Source: Acidobacteriaceae bacterium (GTDB lineage: Bacteria > Acidobacteriota > Terriglobia > Terriglobales > Acidobacteriaceae). From it: DNA of 64,000 nucleotides. The stretch is from the NCBI GenBank assembly GCA_025462885.1, contig JAOAPN010000013.1, positions 310,001 through 374,000 on the forward strand, read 5' to 3'. Under the pieces are notes generated by a model. It was not told where the DNA came from. It saw nothing but the letters and a program-made list of their open reading frames with translations, and did not search any database. How positions within the stretch are numbered: the stretch's first letter is position 1; each line of letters begins with the position of its first letter. Below, piece after piece: positions 27,719-35,604 of the stretch. Both the position numbers and the translations under genes were made by a program.

Positions 27719-28864
27719 TTATGCGGATCGGAAGAGAACGCTGCAAGCCGCTTCCACTCGGGCGACGATCTGCGGGGCATCGAAGATTCCTGCTGCCGCG
27801 TGGAAGGGGGCCTGGCTGATCTCGCCGGAGTCATCCTGGATGCTGATGAGGTGATTGCCATCCGGAGTGAAGGCGATGCCGGCTGGATGTTGTTGCTGCG
27901 ACATGGAACTGATAGCCGTGAGAGACCCACTCCGCGGATCGATCGCCAGAGTGGTGAGGTTGCCTCCACCTGCTGTGATCAGGAAACGTCCGGTGGGATG
28001 CAGGGCCATGCGTGCCGTGTCGGGCCTTCTGGAGGACAGGATTTGAGAGGCGGCAGCGATCTGCAAACCTTCGAGGCGGTGAACCGCGATGGAGCCGTCG
28101 CCTGCATGGAGCGCATAGACACAACTGCCGGACGAGGAATGGATGAGTTGCGAAGGACCTGCTCCGGCATGGCTGCAAGTGCGTTCTTCTAGGCGAATTG
28201 AATCTCGCTCGCAGGTGAAGGTGCTGATGGATTCCTGGCCAACGTCGGCAGTGAACGCAGTCGTGCCGGAGGGATGAAAGACCACATGCCGGGGGCGAGC
28301 GGTCTTCACATCGCCCGCTTCGCCAAGGCCGTGCTCTTTGCGGATGGCTGTGGGCGGCCCAGGGCTGCCGTCGGGGGCCAGGGGTAAGAGGTTGTAGATG
28401 CCGCCGTCCTCCGCGGCTACCAGCAGATGACGCACGTCGGGAGAGAGGGCAGCGTGACGCGGATAGATCGCCGCGAGCGAGAGCGGCTGCGTAACGCGGA
28501 GCGTCAGATGACCCGTTGCGGGGTGGATGTCGTAGGCGCTCACTGCTCCGCGGGGAAGGCTGTTCCAGAGGCCGACGGCGTGGACGGCGTAGAGGAGGGG
28601 CAGATGCGGATGAAGTTCCAGATGCGCGGGAGCGGCCACCGAAAGCGCCTGCACTGTATTCCAACGCGAGCCGGCCACTTGAAAGACCTGAATACTGCCA
28701 CGCTGATCCAGCGGCGACTCGCCCCCCGCAGCGACGAAGGCGAAGCCAGCTAACGGAGGTCTCGTCGTAGCAAGAGAACGCCGATCGAGCAGCGTCCAGG
28801 CAGCGGCGACCGCAAGCGCCTGGTTGAACTGCCGTCTTGTCCACTGACCTGATTTTCTGGTCAT
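27719..28864 (-). CDS. Tat-exported lactonase, seven-bladed beta-propeller (YbhE/Pgl-like) 1
   Basis: Family members hydrolyse sugar lactones such as 6-phosphogluconolactone; an exported copy more likely acts on free aldonolactones. I choose the ATG at 28864, which has GAGGGG 8 bases upstream; the ATG at 28870 is only 2 bases from it. The 381-residue protein begins with a twin-arginine signal (WTRRQFNQALAVAAAWTLLD). Propeller repeats are visible: YPRHAALSPDVRHLLVAAED, RPRHVVFHPSGTTAFTADVG, MALHPTGRFLITAGGGNLTT and GIAFTPDGNHLISIQDDSG. It starts 27 bases after the FAD oxidase stop, so the two are probably co-transcribed. Confidence 0.82.
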   Translation of the reverse strand: MTRKSGQWTRRQFNQALAVAAAWTLLDRRSLATTRPPLAGFAFVAAGGESPLDQRGSIQVFQVAGSRWNTVQALSVAAPAHLELHPHLPLLYAVHAVGLWNSLPRGAVSAYDIHPATGHLTLRVTQPLSLAAIYPRHAALSPDVRHLLVAAEDGGIYNLLPLAPDGSPGPPTAIRKEHGLGEAGDVKTARPRHVVFHPSGTTAFTADVGQESISTFTCERDSIRLEERTCSHAGAGPSQLIHSSSGSCVYALHAGDGSIAVHRLEGLQIAAASQILSSRRPDTARMALHPTGRFLITAGGGNLTTLAIDPRSGSLTAISSMSQQQHPAGIAFTPDGNHLISIQDDSGEISQAPFHAAAGIFDAPQIVARVEAACSVLFRSA

Positions 28865-28891
28865 CGTCATTCCCCTCGCGCGGCTGTGAGC

Positions 28892-30436
28892 TTAGGTGCG
28901 GATCGCCATACCGTGATGGAAGATATTGTTGGGGTCGTACTTCTTCTTCACCTTCTGGAGGAAAGGATAAAGACCCTTCTGACCATAGTAGAGCTCGGGC
29001 CAAAAGGGATAGCGGATCATATCGGCGTCGGGATAGTTGATGTAGCAGCCCTCGTAATACTCGTTGTGGAAGGGCGTGCCGGCATGGCTCGCATCCACGT
29101 TGGCCGAGTAGATATCGGTATAGAGCTCGTCGAAGTACTTCAGGCGTGCTTCGTCCTCCGCGGGATTCTGCCAATACATCTGGTACTGAAGCTTCATGAT
29201 CGAAGCACGCTGGGGCATGGCGGTCTCATCGGCGAGGTGTGCCTTGTTGACCGCGCCACCGTAGGAGTCCACTGCGATAATTCCACCGGGGTTCATGCCG
29301 GGAATGTCGCGCGTGAGTTGCGCATATATGCGGTGGAGTTCATCGGGGGTAAAGTTTTTCTTCATGTAGCAGGACTTGTATTTGCCGCGCGTAGTACCGT
29401 TGGCGCCAGCGCCGCCGTTGCCTCCAACAGTGGCATCGAGCCATGGGCCGGTGGTGTAACGGTGTTTGCCTGCAATGCAAGGGGAGGGCTCCGGAGGCCG
29501 GCCCGTGGGAATTTGATGTGAGGTGAGCAGAGCTTCGTCGACTGCGGATGCATCGCCGCACTTCAGAAAGAGATCGAGAAACTCATTCGGGACGCTGAGA
29601 TCGTTCTTGCCGTCCAGATCGTGCCATGAGGCAGAGATGTAGATGCGTCCGTTGGGGCCTTTGTGGGTGAGTCCCATGAACGTAAACATGGGCCAGGTGT
29701 CAGGCTCCTGCCCGCGGCCCTCGAAGTACGTTCCATAGGTTTGGACGATGTGAACAAACTTCTCCTCGGTCATCGTCTCCCAGGGAAAGCTCACGCCGGC
29801 AGTGCTGAGCGTTTGAGGCGCGGTGGGAAGCCGGTCGAAGTAGAAGTTGGTGATGACCCCGTAGTTGCCGCCTCCGCTGCCTCGAAGAGCGCGGAATAAA
29901 TCGGGCTCATGCTGCCGGTCGACGTGGCGACGGATGACCTTGCCGTTGGCCTCGACCGTAAGAATGTCGAAGCCCGTGATCCAATCGACCGAAAGCCCAT
30001 GAAGGCGGGTGAGCAGGCCGTAGCCGCCTCCGCTGAGGTGTCCGCCTGCTGCGACCGAGTAACAGGTGCCGCCGGGAACGGTGACGTTGTACTTTCGATA
30101 CAGCTCGGTGTAGACCACGCCAAGGACCGCTCCGGGGCCAATCTGGTAGCCGGACTTGCCTCCCGCAGCGGCGGTGGTGTGATCCAGCAGGCTCACATCG
30201 ATAAGGACTCCGTTAGGATTGTTGACGACGAAGTCTTCGTAGCAATGACCGCCAGATCGGACTGTAGGCCGAAGGCCCGCGCTTACGGTGTGTTGCAGAA
30301 CCTCGGTGACGTCGGCCACGCTTTCACAGACCTCAATGCGCGAAACTGCATCGGAGTCGGCGTGGGGGAAGCGTGCATTTTTGCCCCTGCGCATTACGGG
30401 GTAGCGAGGGTCCTGCTTATCTACGGTCGAGATCAT
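28892..30436 (-). CDS. FAD-linked oxidase, berberine-bridge/gluco-oligosaccharide oxidase type
   Basis: This VAO-superfamily flavoenzyme uses O2 or another acceptor to oxidise, for example, the C1 hydroxyl of sugars to lactones. The 514-residue protein has the FAD-binding PP loop with the histidyl-FAD residue in VRSGGHCYEDF and a likely second covalent site in PGGTCYSVAAGGHLSGGGYG, giving a bicovalent flavin as in glucooligosaccharide and chitooligosaccharide oxidases. The C-terminal BBE motif is NYPD, then KKKYDPNNIFHHGMAI. I prefer the ATG at 30436; a GTG at 30451 is possible. An in-frame stop lies about 35 bases above that, so no signal peptide can be added. It leads an operon with a lactonase. 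Confidence 0.87.
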   Translation of the reverse strand: MISTVDKQDPRYPVMRRGKNARFPHADSDAVSRIEVCESVADVTEVLQHTVSAGLRPTVRSGGHCYEDFVVNNPNGVLIDVSLLDHTTAAAGGKSGYQIGPGAVLGVVYTELYRKYNVTVPGGTCYSVAAGGHLSGGGYGLLTRLHGLSVDWITGFDILTVEANGKVIRRHVDRQHEPDLFRALRGSGGGNYGVITNFYFDRLPTAPQTLSTAGVSFPWETMTEEKFVHIVQTYGTYFEGRGQEPDTWPMFTFMGLTHKGPNGRIYISASWHDLDGKNDLSVPNEFLDLFLKCGDASAVDEALLTSHQIPTGRPPEPSPCIAGKHRYTTGPWLDATVGGNGGAGANGTTRGKYKSCYMKKNFTPDELHRIYAQLTRDIPGMNPGGIIAVDSYGGAVNKAHLADETAMPQRASIMKLQYQMYWQNPAEDEARLKYFDELYTDIYSANVDASHAGTPFHNEYYEGCYINYPDADMIRYPFWPELYYGQKGLYPFLQKVKKKYDPNNIFHHGMAIRT

Positions 30437-30585
30437 AGCAATCGAGTCCACTCCGGAAATTGCAGGTCCATTGACGTCCTACGATAGTCTGTGCCGGGAA
30501 TGGATCCGCCATCGGACAAATGACCTGTATGGATGGCTGGATCCAAAAGTGCGATTCCGATTCCGATTCGACGACTGCCCCGAAC

Positions 30586-31734
30586 TTAAACGAAGAGCAC
30601 GCACATAGGCTTTGCAGCCGGATACGTGTGGACCGGTGCGGAGAGTCTCCCGGTCTTTCGATCGCGCTCCAGCACAGTGAGATCGTTACTGTCCTGGTGG
30701 GAGACGACCAGCCATTGGCCGGAGGGATCGAGTGCGATGTGGCGCGCATTCTTTCCACCACTCGGTGCGAGTTGCGTTTGCTGCAGAAGCCCGGTGTGGC
30801 GGTTCACGTCAAAGACCGCGATGGTATCGTCAGCGACGCGATTGCCGGCATAGACATTTCTGCCGTCGGGAGAAGCGATGATTTCGCCGACGAATGCGGT
30901 GTTCGGAGGGAAGCCGAGAGGCAGAGAAGAGACAAAGCCGAGAGAGCGCAGCGTGGCGGGATGTTCGCTCCAGGCAAGGGTCTCTACTGTGGAATCAAGC
31001 TCATTGGAGCCGTAGACGAATTTGCCCTTGGTACTCCAGGCGAGATGGCGCGGCCCGGTGCCGGGTCGCGCGGACCAGTAGGGCGGATCGGCCGGAGTCA
31101 TCTCCGCAGTGGATGAATTGAGGTGGAAGATGATGATGCGGTCGAGGCCAAGATCGTTGACGAGCACGAAGCGGCCATCCGGCGAGGTAACGGCGGAGTG
31201 AGTATGCGGTGCCTCCTGCCGCCCTTGATAGGGGCCGCTTCCAGTGAACTGAAAGTGAGAGACAACAGGCGAGAGAGACCCGTCGGCCAGCACCCGGAGC
31301 GAACTGACACTGCCGCTTCCATAGTTTGCGACCAGCACGGTGCGCCCGTCGGGTGAAACGGAGACGTGCGTGGGGCCGTCGCCTCCTGTGTCGACGAAAT
31401 TCAGAAGCTTAAGCGTCTTTTGTCCGCGAACGGTGGTGAACGCGCTGACCCGGGCCTCGGGGTGCTTGGTCTCGGTGACGGCGTACAGACACGTCTCTCC
31501 ATCAGGGCGGCGGAACTGCGCGAGGAAGGTGGGGCTCACCACTTCAGCCGCAAGCTCGATGGGGCCGATCTCTCCTGTGGTGGCATTCCAGTCGGCAGTC
31601 AGGATGCCGGTATCGTGGCCACCGGTCCCGATATACAGACGCTTCCGAGGAGTGGAGCGCATCGCGGCCGGAAGCGATCGAGCGGCGAGCAATGTTGCGG
31701 AGAGTGAGACGAGAAACTGGCGACGAGGAATCAT
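30586..31734 (-). CDS. Tat-exported lactonase, beta-propeller (YbhE/Pgl-like) 2
   Basis: The 382-residue protein opens with a twin-arginine signal (MIPRRQFLVSLSATLLAARS) and then the Pgl-like start KRLYIGTGGHDTGILTADWN. Repeats include THVSVSPDGRTVLVANYGSG, the QEAPHTHSAVTSPDGRFVLV segment strongly conserved in this lactonase family, GTGPRHLAWSTKGKFVYGSN and ARHIALDPSGQWLVVSHQDS. It is a closer match to the family than the copy at 27719. It lies just upstream of the oxidase on the same strand (149-base gap) and is divergent from the MFS transporter. An oxidase flanked by two lactonases suggests lactone formation and opening outside the cytoplasm. Confidence 0.9.
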   Translation of the reverse strand: MIPRRQFLVSLSATLLAARSLPAAMRSTPRKRLYIGTGGHDTGILTADWNATTGEIGPIELAAEVVSPTFLAQFRRPDGETCLYAVTETKHPEARVSAFTTVRGQKTLKLLNFVDTGGDGPTHVSVSPDGRTVLVANYGSGSVSSLRVLADGSLSPVVSHFQFTGSGPYQGRQEAPHTHSAVTSPDGRFVLVNDLGLDRIIIFHLNSSTAEMTPADPPYWSARPGTGPRHLAWSTKGKFVYGSNELDSTVETLAWSEHPATLRSLGFVSSLPLGFPPNTAFVGEIIASPDGRNVYAGNRVADDTIAVFDVNRHTGLLQQTQLAPSGGKNARHIALDPSGQWLVVSHQDSNDLTVLERDRKTGRLSAPVHTYPAAKPMCVLFV

Positions 31735-32038
31735 GAACCGTACTCCGGGGCAAAAGCGTTGTGCCCTACTCTACATGTCTTTGAGAAGTCGTATGGGAGC
31801 GATGGAAAATTTCTTCGCGTGAAGTGGAACCGAATCGCGGACGAGTTCGTATGGGTGGTAGCACACGCAGTCGGTGGTTGAGTCGATCGATTCGAACAGA
31901 AATTCTGTCCACTTCAAAAAAGGTTTGGGATCGCTATTGCAAATGGCCTATAGGGTCGCGCTAATCCTGCATAGCATAGGCTAGTCTTCTTTTTGGGGTC
32001 ATCGCTCCAGGTTTTGCTCGCAGCAACAGGAGATCGCA
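31735..32038. promoter_or_regulatory. Divergent promoter region, lactonase 2 / MFS transporter
   Basis: These 304 bases hold the promoters of both genes. A GGAG ribosome-binding site lies at 32030-32033, ahead of the ATG at 32039. No clear operator was recognised. Confidence 0.45.
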
Positions 32039-33397
32039 ATGCACGTAGAACGTACGACCCGAGTAAGACTGTTTCTTGCTTTCTGGTTATTCATTATCAG
32101 CGGAGTCGCGTTTCTTGATCGGACCAACATCTCCATCGCAGGTCTGCAGATCAGTCGGGAGTATGGACTCGGGAATCAGCGGCTTGGCTGGATCTTCTCG
32201 GCTTTTCTGATTGGCTATGCCGGCTTCCAACTGCCCGCCGGAGTGCTCGCGGCACGCTTCGGGCCACGCAAGGTGCTTGCTCTTGGAGTGGTGTGGTGGG
32301 GCATCGCAACGGCACTTACCGCGGTTCTGCCTTCGACCATCAATCATGCAGTCTTTCTTCTGATCGGAATTCGTTTCGTTCTGGGCGCGGGCGAGGCGGT
32401 GATCTATCCCGCAGCCAATCAGTTTGTGGCCTACTGGGTCCCGCAGCAGGAACGCGGCTTCGTGAACGGACTGATCTTTGCCGGAGTAGGAGCCGGGAGC
32501 GGACTCACTCCGCCTCTCCTGACGTGGCTGATCGTAGCGCATGGCTGGCGCTCTGCGTTCTGGTTCAGCGCAGTGGTCGGATCGATCGCGGGAGCAGTCT
32601 GGTGGATCTTTGCGCGGGACACTCCGGAAGAGCATCCCGGCGTTTCGCGTGCAGAGCTGAAAGAGATTCGCAATGGACTGGGTTACGCGCGCGCCACGAA
32701 GTCTTTTGTCAGGACCGAGCCGGAACGCGAGCCGATCTCCTGGAAGGCGATCTTTGCGCGCAAGGACCTCGCGGCTCTGATGGCGGGCTATTTCAGCTTC
32801 GGCTATATCGCCTGGGTCTTCTTCAGTTGGTTTTTCCTGTACATGGCTCAGGTGCGCGGGTTTGATCTAAAACAGAGCGCACGTTTCGCGATGCTTCCGT
32901 TCCTCTGCATGACTGTCTTTAGTCTGGCGGGTGGCGCGCTCTCGGATCGGCTCACGCGAACGCATGGACTCCGGGTTGGCCGGTGCTATCTGGCTTCTAT
33001 CTCATTGTTTGCGACCGCGATCTTCCTGGTGCTGGGTTCGCAGGTGCGAAGCCCCGCGCTGGCCGGCGTCATCCTGGCAGGAGGCGCTGGCGCTCTCTAC
33101 ATGTCGCAGAGTACCTTCTGGTCGGTGTCAGTCGATATCGCCGGCCGCAGTTCGGGCGTCTTCTCCTCCATGGTGAACATGGGCGGGCAGTTCGGCGGCG
33201 CGCTGACGGCGTCGCTGACCCCCTGGATCGCGCAACGGTACGGATGGACGGCATCCTTCGCCGTGGCTGCCGCAATGGCGGTCGTCGGCGCTCTCTGCTG
33301 GCTGGTCGTGCATCCCGAGCGAGCTCTTGAAGCGGACGAGCCCGAGATCGTTCCAAAGTTTGTGCTTGCTTCCAAGGATCAAAATGTGATGCCTTAA
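32039..33397 (+). CDS. MFS transporter, anion:cation symporter (sugar-acid) family
   Basis: The protein has 452 residues and 12 predicted membrane helices. The N-terminus has the family signature FLDRTNISIAGLQISREYGL and RLGWIFSAFLIGYAGFQLPA, then GARFGPRK-like loop residues (AARFGPRKVLALGVVWW) between helices 2 and 3. The second half opens with FSFGYIAWVFFSWFFLYMAQ and contains GGALSDRL. Relatives of this ACS family (ExuT, GudP, DgoT) import hexuronates, aldarates and aldonates by proton symport. It is the first gene of a ten-gene plus-strand block and abuts the histidine kinase by 5 bases. Sugar acids made by the neighbouring oxidase and lactonases are the natural candidate substrates, by inference. 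Confidence 0.9.
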   Translation: MHVERTTRVRLFLAFWLFIISGVAFLDRTNISIAGLQISREYGLGNQRLGWIFSAFLIGYAGFQLPAGVLAARFGPRKVLALGVVWWGIATALTAVLPSTINHAVFLLIGIRFVLGAGEAVIYPAANQFVAYWVPQQERGFVNGLIFAGVGAGSGLTPPLLTWLIVAHGWRSAFWFSAVVGSIAGAVWWIFARDTPEEHPGVSRAELKEIRNGLGYARATKSFVRTEPEREPISWKAIFARKDLAALMAGYFSFGYIAWVFFSWFFLYMAQVRGFDLKQSARFAMLPFLCMTVFSLAGGALSDRLTRTHGLRVGRCYLASISLFATAIFLVLGSQVRSPALAGVILAGGAGALYMSQSTFWSVSVDIAGRSSGVFSSMVNMGGQFGGALTASLTPWIAQRYGWTASFAVAAAMAVVGALCWLVVHPERALEADEPEIVPKFVLASKDQNVMP

Positions 33398-33402
33398 CGG
33401 CA

Positions 33403-34683
33403 GTGTCCTCCTATATTAAATCGCTGTTCGCGCTTCTTGTTCTGCTTGGCGGGCTGACCTGTTCCCTGGCCCGGGGGCAGGTTGCGCCATTGAATGATCC
33501 CCCCATTCCGACGGATTTCTCTGATCCGGGAACACCCACTGCGGGGCCGAGATCTTCGGCACAAGGCGCGCCGATTCCGATTCCGATTCCGACGATTCAA
33601 GGCTGGTCGTTTCGCAGCGAACTCGATCGAAACGACATGCTGCATGGCAGCGAGGTATCGCTCGACCCCGGCCACCCGGAGATCATCCTGTTCTTCGATG
33701 CGATGCCGATGGTGGATGGAAAGACCGAGTTTCGCTATCGATTGAACCCCTACGACGCAGACTGGACGCTGACGCGCGGGCGCATGGCGCATTATCGCCG
33801 GTTGCCGCCAGGACGTTACCGGTTCGAGGTGCAGGCCCGCACGGCGGGACAGCCCTGGCGCGCGCGGGAGGCGGTACTTCCGCTTCGACAGAAGCCTTTT
33901 TTCTATCAAACCTGGTACTCTTACCTGCTGGTCGGCCTGATATTGCTGGCCATTACGGCGCAGTTGCTCCACCAGCGGGACCAACTGCTCAAGGGACAGA
34001 TGGGCATGGTGCTGGAGGAGCGGAACCGGATTGCAAGTGAATGTCACGACACGTTGATGGCCGGCTTTGCGGCGATCTCCTGGCAATTGGAGGCGACCGC
34101 GAAGCTGTTCCGGAACTCCGGCGCTGGCGAGGATCCCGCAGCCCAATCCTGCGAACTCGCTCGCAGCATGGTGGCGCACTGCCAGGCGGAGGCGCGCCGC
34201 ATCATCTGGGATCTCCGTGATTCGGATGAGATTACGAACAGTCTTTCGCGCGCTCTGCTGGAGGCCACCAGCACGCACCGTCAGCGCGAAAGCCCGCAGA
34301 CTACCCTGGACATTCAAGGCAAAGAGATTCCGATATCTCCCGCTGCCGTGCATCACTTGGTGTGCATCGGGCAGGAGGCAGTCTCCAATGCGATCCGGCA
34401 TGCCGGGTCTTCCCGCATCGCGATCGAGCTGCGCTACGAGAGCGACCTGCTCCGCCTGACTGTGCGGGACGATGGCCGCGGCTTTCACGCGTCGGACCAC
34501 TCGGCACGCACGGGACATTTCGGCATCCCGGTGATGGAGGAGCGGGCCCGAAAACTGGGAGGCGCGTTGCACCTGACAAGTTCCTTGATGAACGGCACCG
34601 AGGTCGCGGTAACGGTGAGCTTTCACAAGATCCACCAGACAGGGATACAACAGCAGCACATTATGCCCTGGATCGGCGTATAG
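33403..34683 (+). CDS. Sensor histidine kinase with a lone Y_Y_Y domain, HisKA_3 type
   Basis: The frame begins at a GTG at 33403, 5 bases after the transporter stop; the ribosome-binding site is weak, so coupling to the transporter is likely. The 426-residue protein has a signal/anchor (8-25), a Pro-Ile repeat linker (PIPIPIPT, 57-64), one Y_Y_Y beta domain (about 75-165, ending LPPGRYRFEVQARTAGQPW), a transmembrane helix (172-190), the phospho-acceptor His215 in ERNRIASECHDTLMAG, and a HATPase domain with ECxN-like GQEAVSNAIRHAG and DDGRGF. Typical members carry a 600-residue periplasmic propeller ahead of Y_Y_Y; here it is missing. The partner regulator is the next gene. Confidence 0.88.
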   Translation: MSSYIKSLFALLVLLGGLTCSLARGQVAPLNDPPIPTDFSDPGTPTAGPRSSAQGAPIPIPIPTIQGWSFRSELDRNDMLHGSEVSLDPGHPEIILFFDAMPMVDGKTEFRYRLNPYDADWTLTRGRMAHYRRLPPGRYRFEVQARTAGQPWRAREAVLPLRQKPFFYQTWYSYLLVGLILLAITAQLLHQRDQLLKGQMGMVLEERNRIASECHDTLMAGFAAISWQLEATAKLFRNSGAGEDPAAQSCELARSMVAHCQAEARRIIWDLRDSDEITNSLSRALLEATSTHRQRESPQTTLDIQGKEIPISPAAVHHLVCIGQEAVSNAIRHAGSSRIAIELRYESDLLRLTVRDDGRGFHASDHSARTGHFGIPVMEERARKLGGALHLTSSLMNGTEVAVTVSFHKIHQTGIQQQHIMPWIGV

Positions 34684-34789
34684 AAAGTATCGGGTATTTC
34701 GGCCGTACAAAATGGCCGTTGGGAAAGTGAGCGCGCCAGTTGCAAGTTGCAGAAATTACCGGCCGGTGTACTACTGAGTAGATGGAGCT

Positions 34790-35419
34790 ATGTTCATGAA
34801 GCAGATTCGGGTGCTGTTGATCGAAGACCACTTTCTTGCCCGCATGGCATTGCACTCCGTCTTCGCCAGCCAGCCTCAAATCGGGATCGTGGGAGAAGCC
34901 GCCGACGGAGAGCAAGGGATCGAGATGTACCGCACCCTGCTGCCGGACGTGGTTGTGCTCGACCTGCGGCTTCCGCGCGTAAGCGGGTTCGATGTCATTC
35001 GAGTGCTTCGCAAAGAGCGCCATCCTGCTCGCATCGTGGTGCTTTCAAACTACCAAGGCTCTGAAGATATCTACCGTGCCGTACAGGCCGGGGCGATGGC
35101 GTATCTGACCAAGGACGTGAGCGGCGAAGAGGTCATCAACGCCATTCAGAATGTGTACCGTCACCTCCGCTACCTGCCGAGAATCGCCCTTGATCGTCTC
35201 GCGGAACGAATGCCAGCGGTGGAACTGACGCCCCGCGAGCGCGAAGTGCTTACATGCATCACGCAAGGCCGCTCCAACCGGGAGATCGCCGACGAACTCG
35301 GAATCGCGGAGAAGACAGTGCGAATCCATGTCTCATCCATGCTGGAAAAGCTGGGCGTTCGCGACCGGACGCAAGCGACGATCTACGCACTACAGCGCGG
35401 ATTGGTGCACTTCGACTGA
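34790..35419 (+). CDS. NarL/FixJ-type response regulator
   Basis: The 209-residue protein has a receiver domain (about 4-120) with acidic pocket Glu12/Asp13, phospho-acceptor Asp58 in VVVLDLRLPRVSG and Lys108 in AYLTKDV. A LuxR-type helix-turn-helix follows (about 143-205: LTPREREVLTCITQGRSNRE, then ELGIAEKTVRIHVSSMLEKL). GGAG lies 4 bases before the ATG at 34790 and 10 before an ATG at 34796, so either start is possible. It follows its cognate kinase and precedes TonB receptor 4, so it probably controls the following catabolic genes. Its binding site is not identifiable from one locus. Confidence 0.93.
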   Translation: MFMKQIRVLLIEDHFLARMALHSVFASQPQIGIVGEAADGEQGIEMYRTLLPDVVVLDLRLPRVSGFDVIRVLRKERHPARIVVLSNYQGSEDIYRAVQAGAMAYLTKDVSGEEVINAIQNVYRHLRYLPRIALDRLAERMPAVELTPREREVLTCITQGRSNREIADELGIAEKTVRIHVSSMLEKLGVRDRTQATIYALQRGLVHFD

Positions 35420-35425
35420 GCGTCC

Positions 35426-35447
35426 TTCTAGGGCTTTCGCCCTAGAA
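35426..35447 (+). terminator. Hairpin after the response regulator
   Basis: TTCTAGGGC and GCCCTAGAA form a perfect 9-bp stem with a TTTC loop, 7 bases past the stop. No U-run follows. Confidence 0.55.
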
Positions 35448-35604
35448 ATCGCTGCGTCAAGCGACCGATTGCTATTACGTCGCACTGAGTTTCAATCATA
35501 TTGATCAAAAATTAAAAAGGCTGTTCTGACTCATTCATCGAGGACAGCCGTTATAGTTCTGCTTTTTTATCCGACACTGCCGCGATAACAGGAGACCTTT
35601 ACCC

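Noticed and set aside
27831-29174. Minus-strand frame of 447 codons across the lactonase and FAD oxidase
   Set aside because: Out-of-frame shadow of two recognised genes; it has no start context or motifs.
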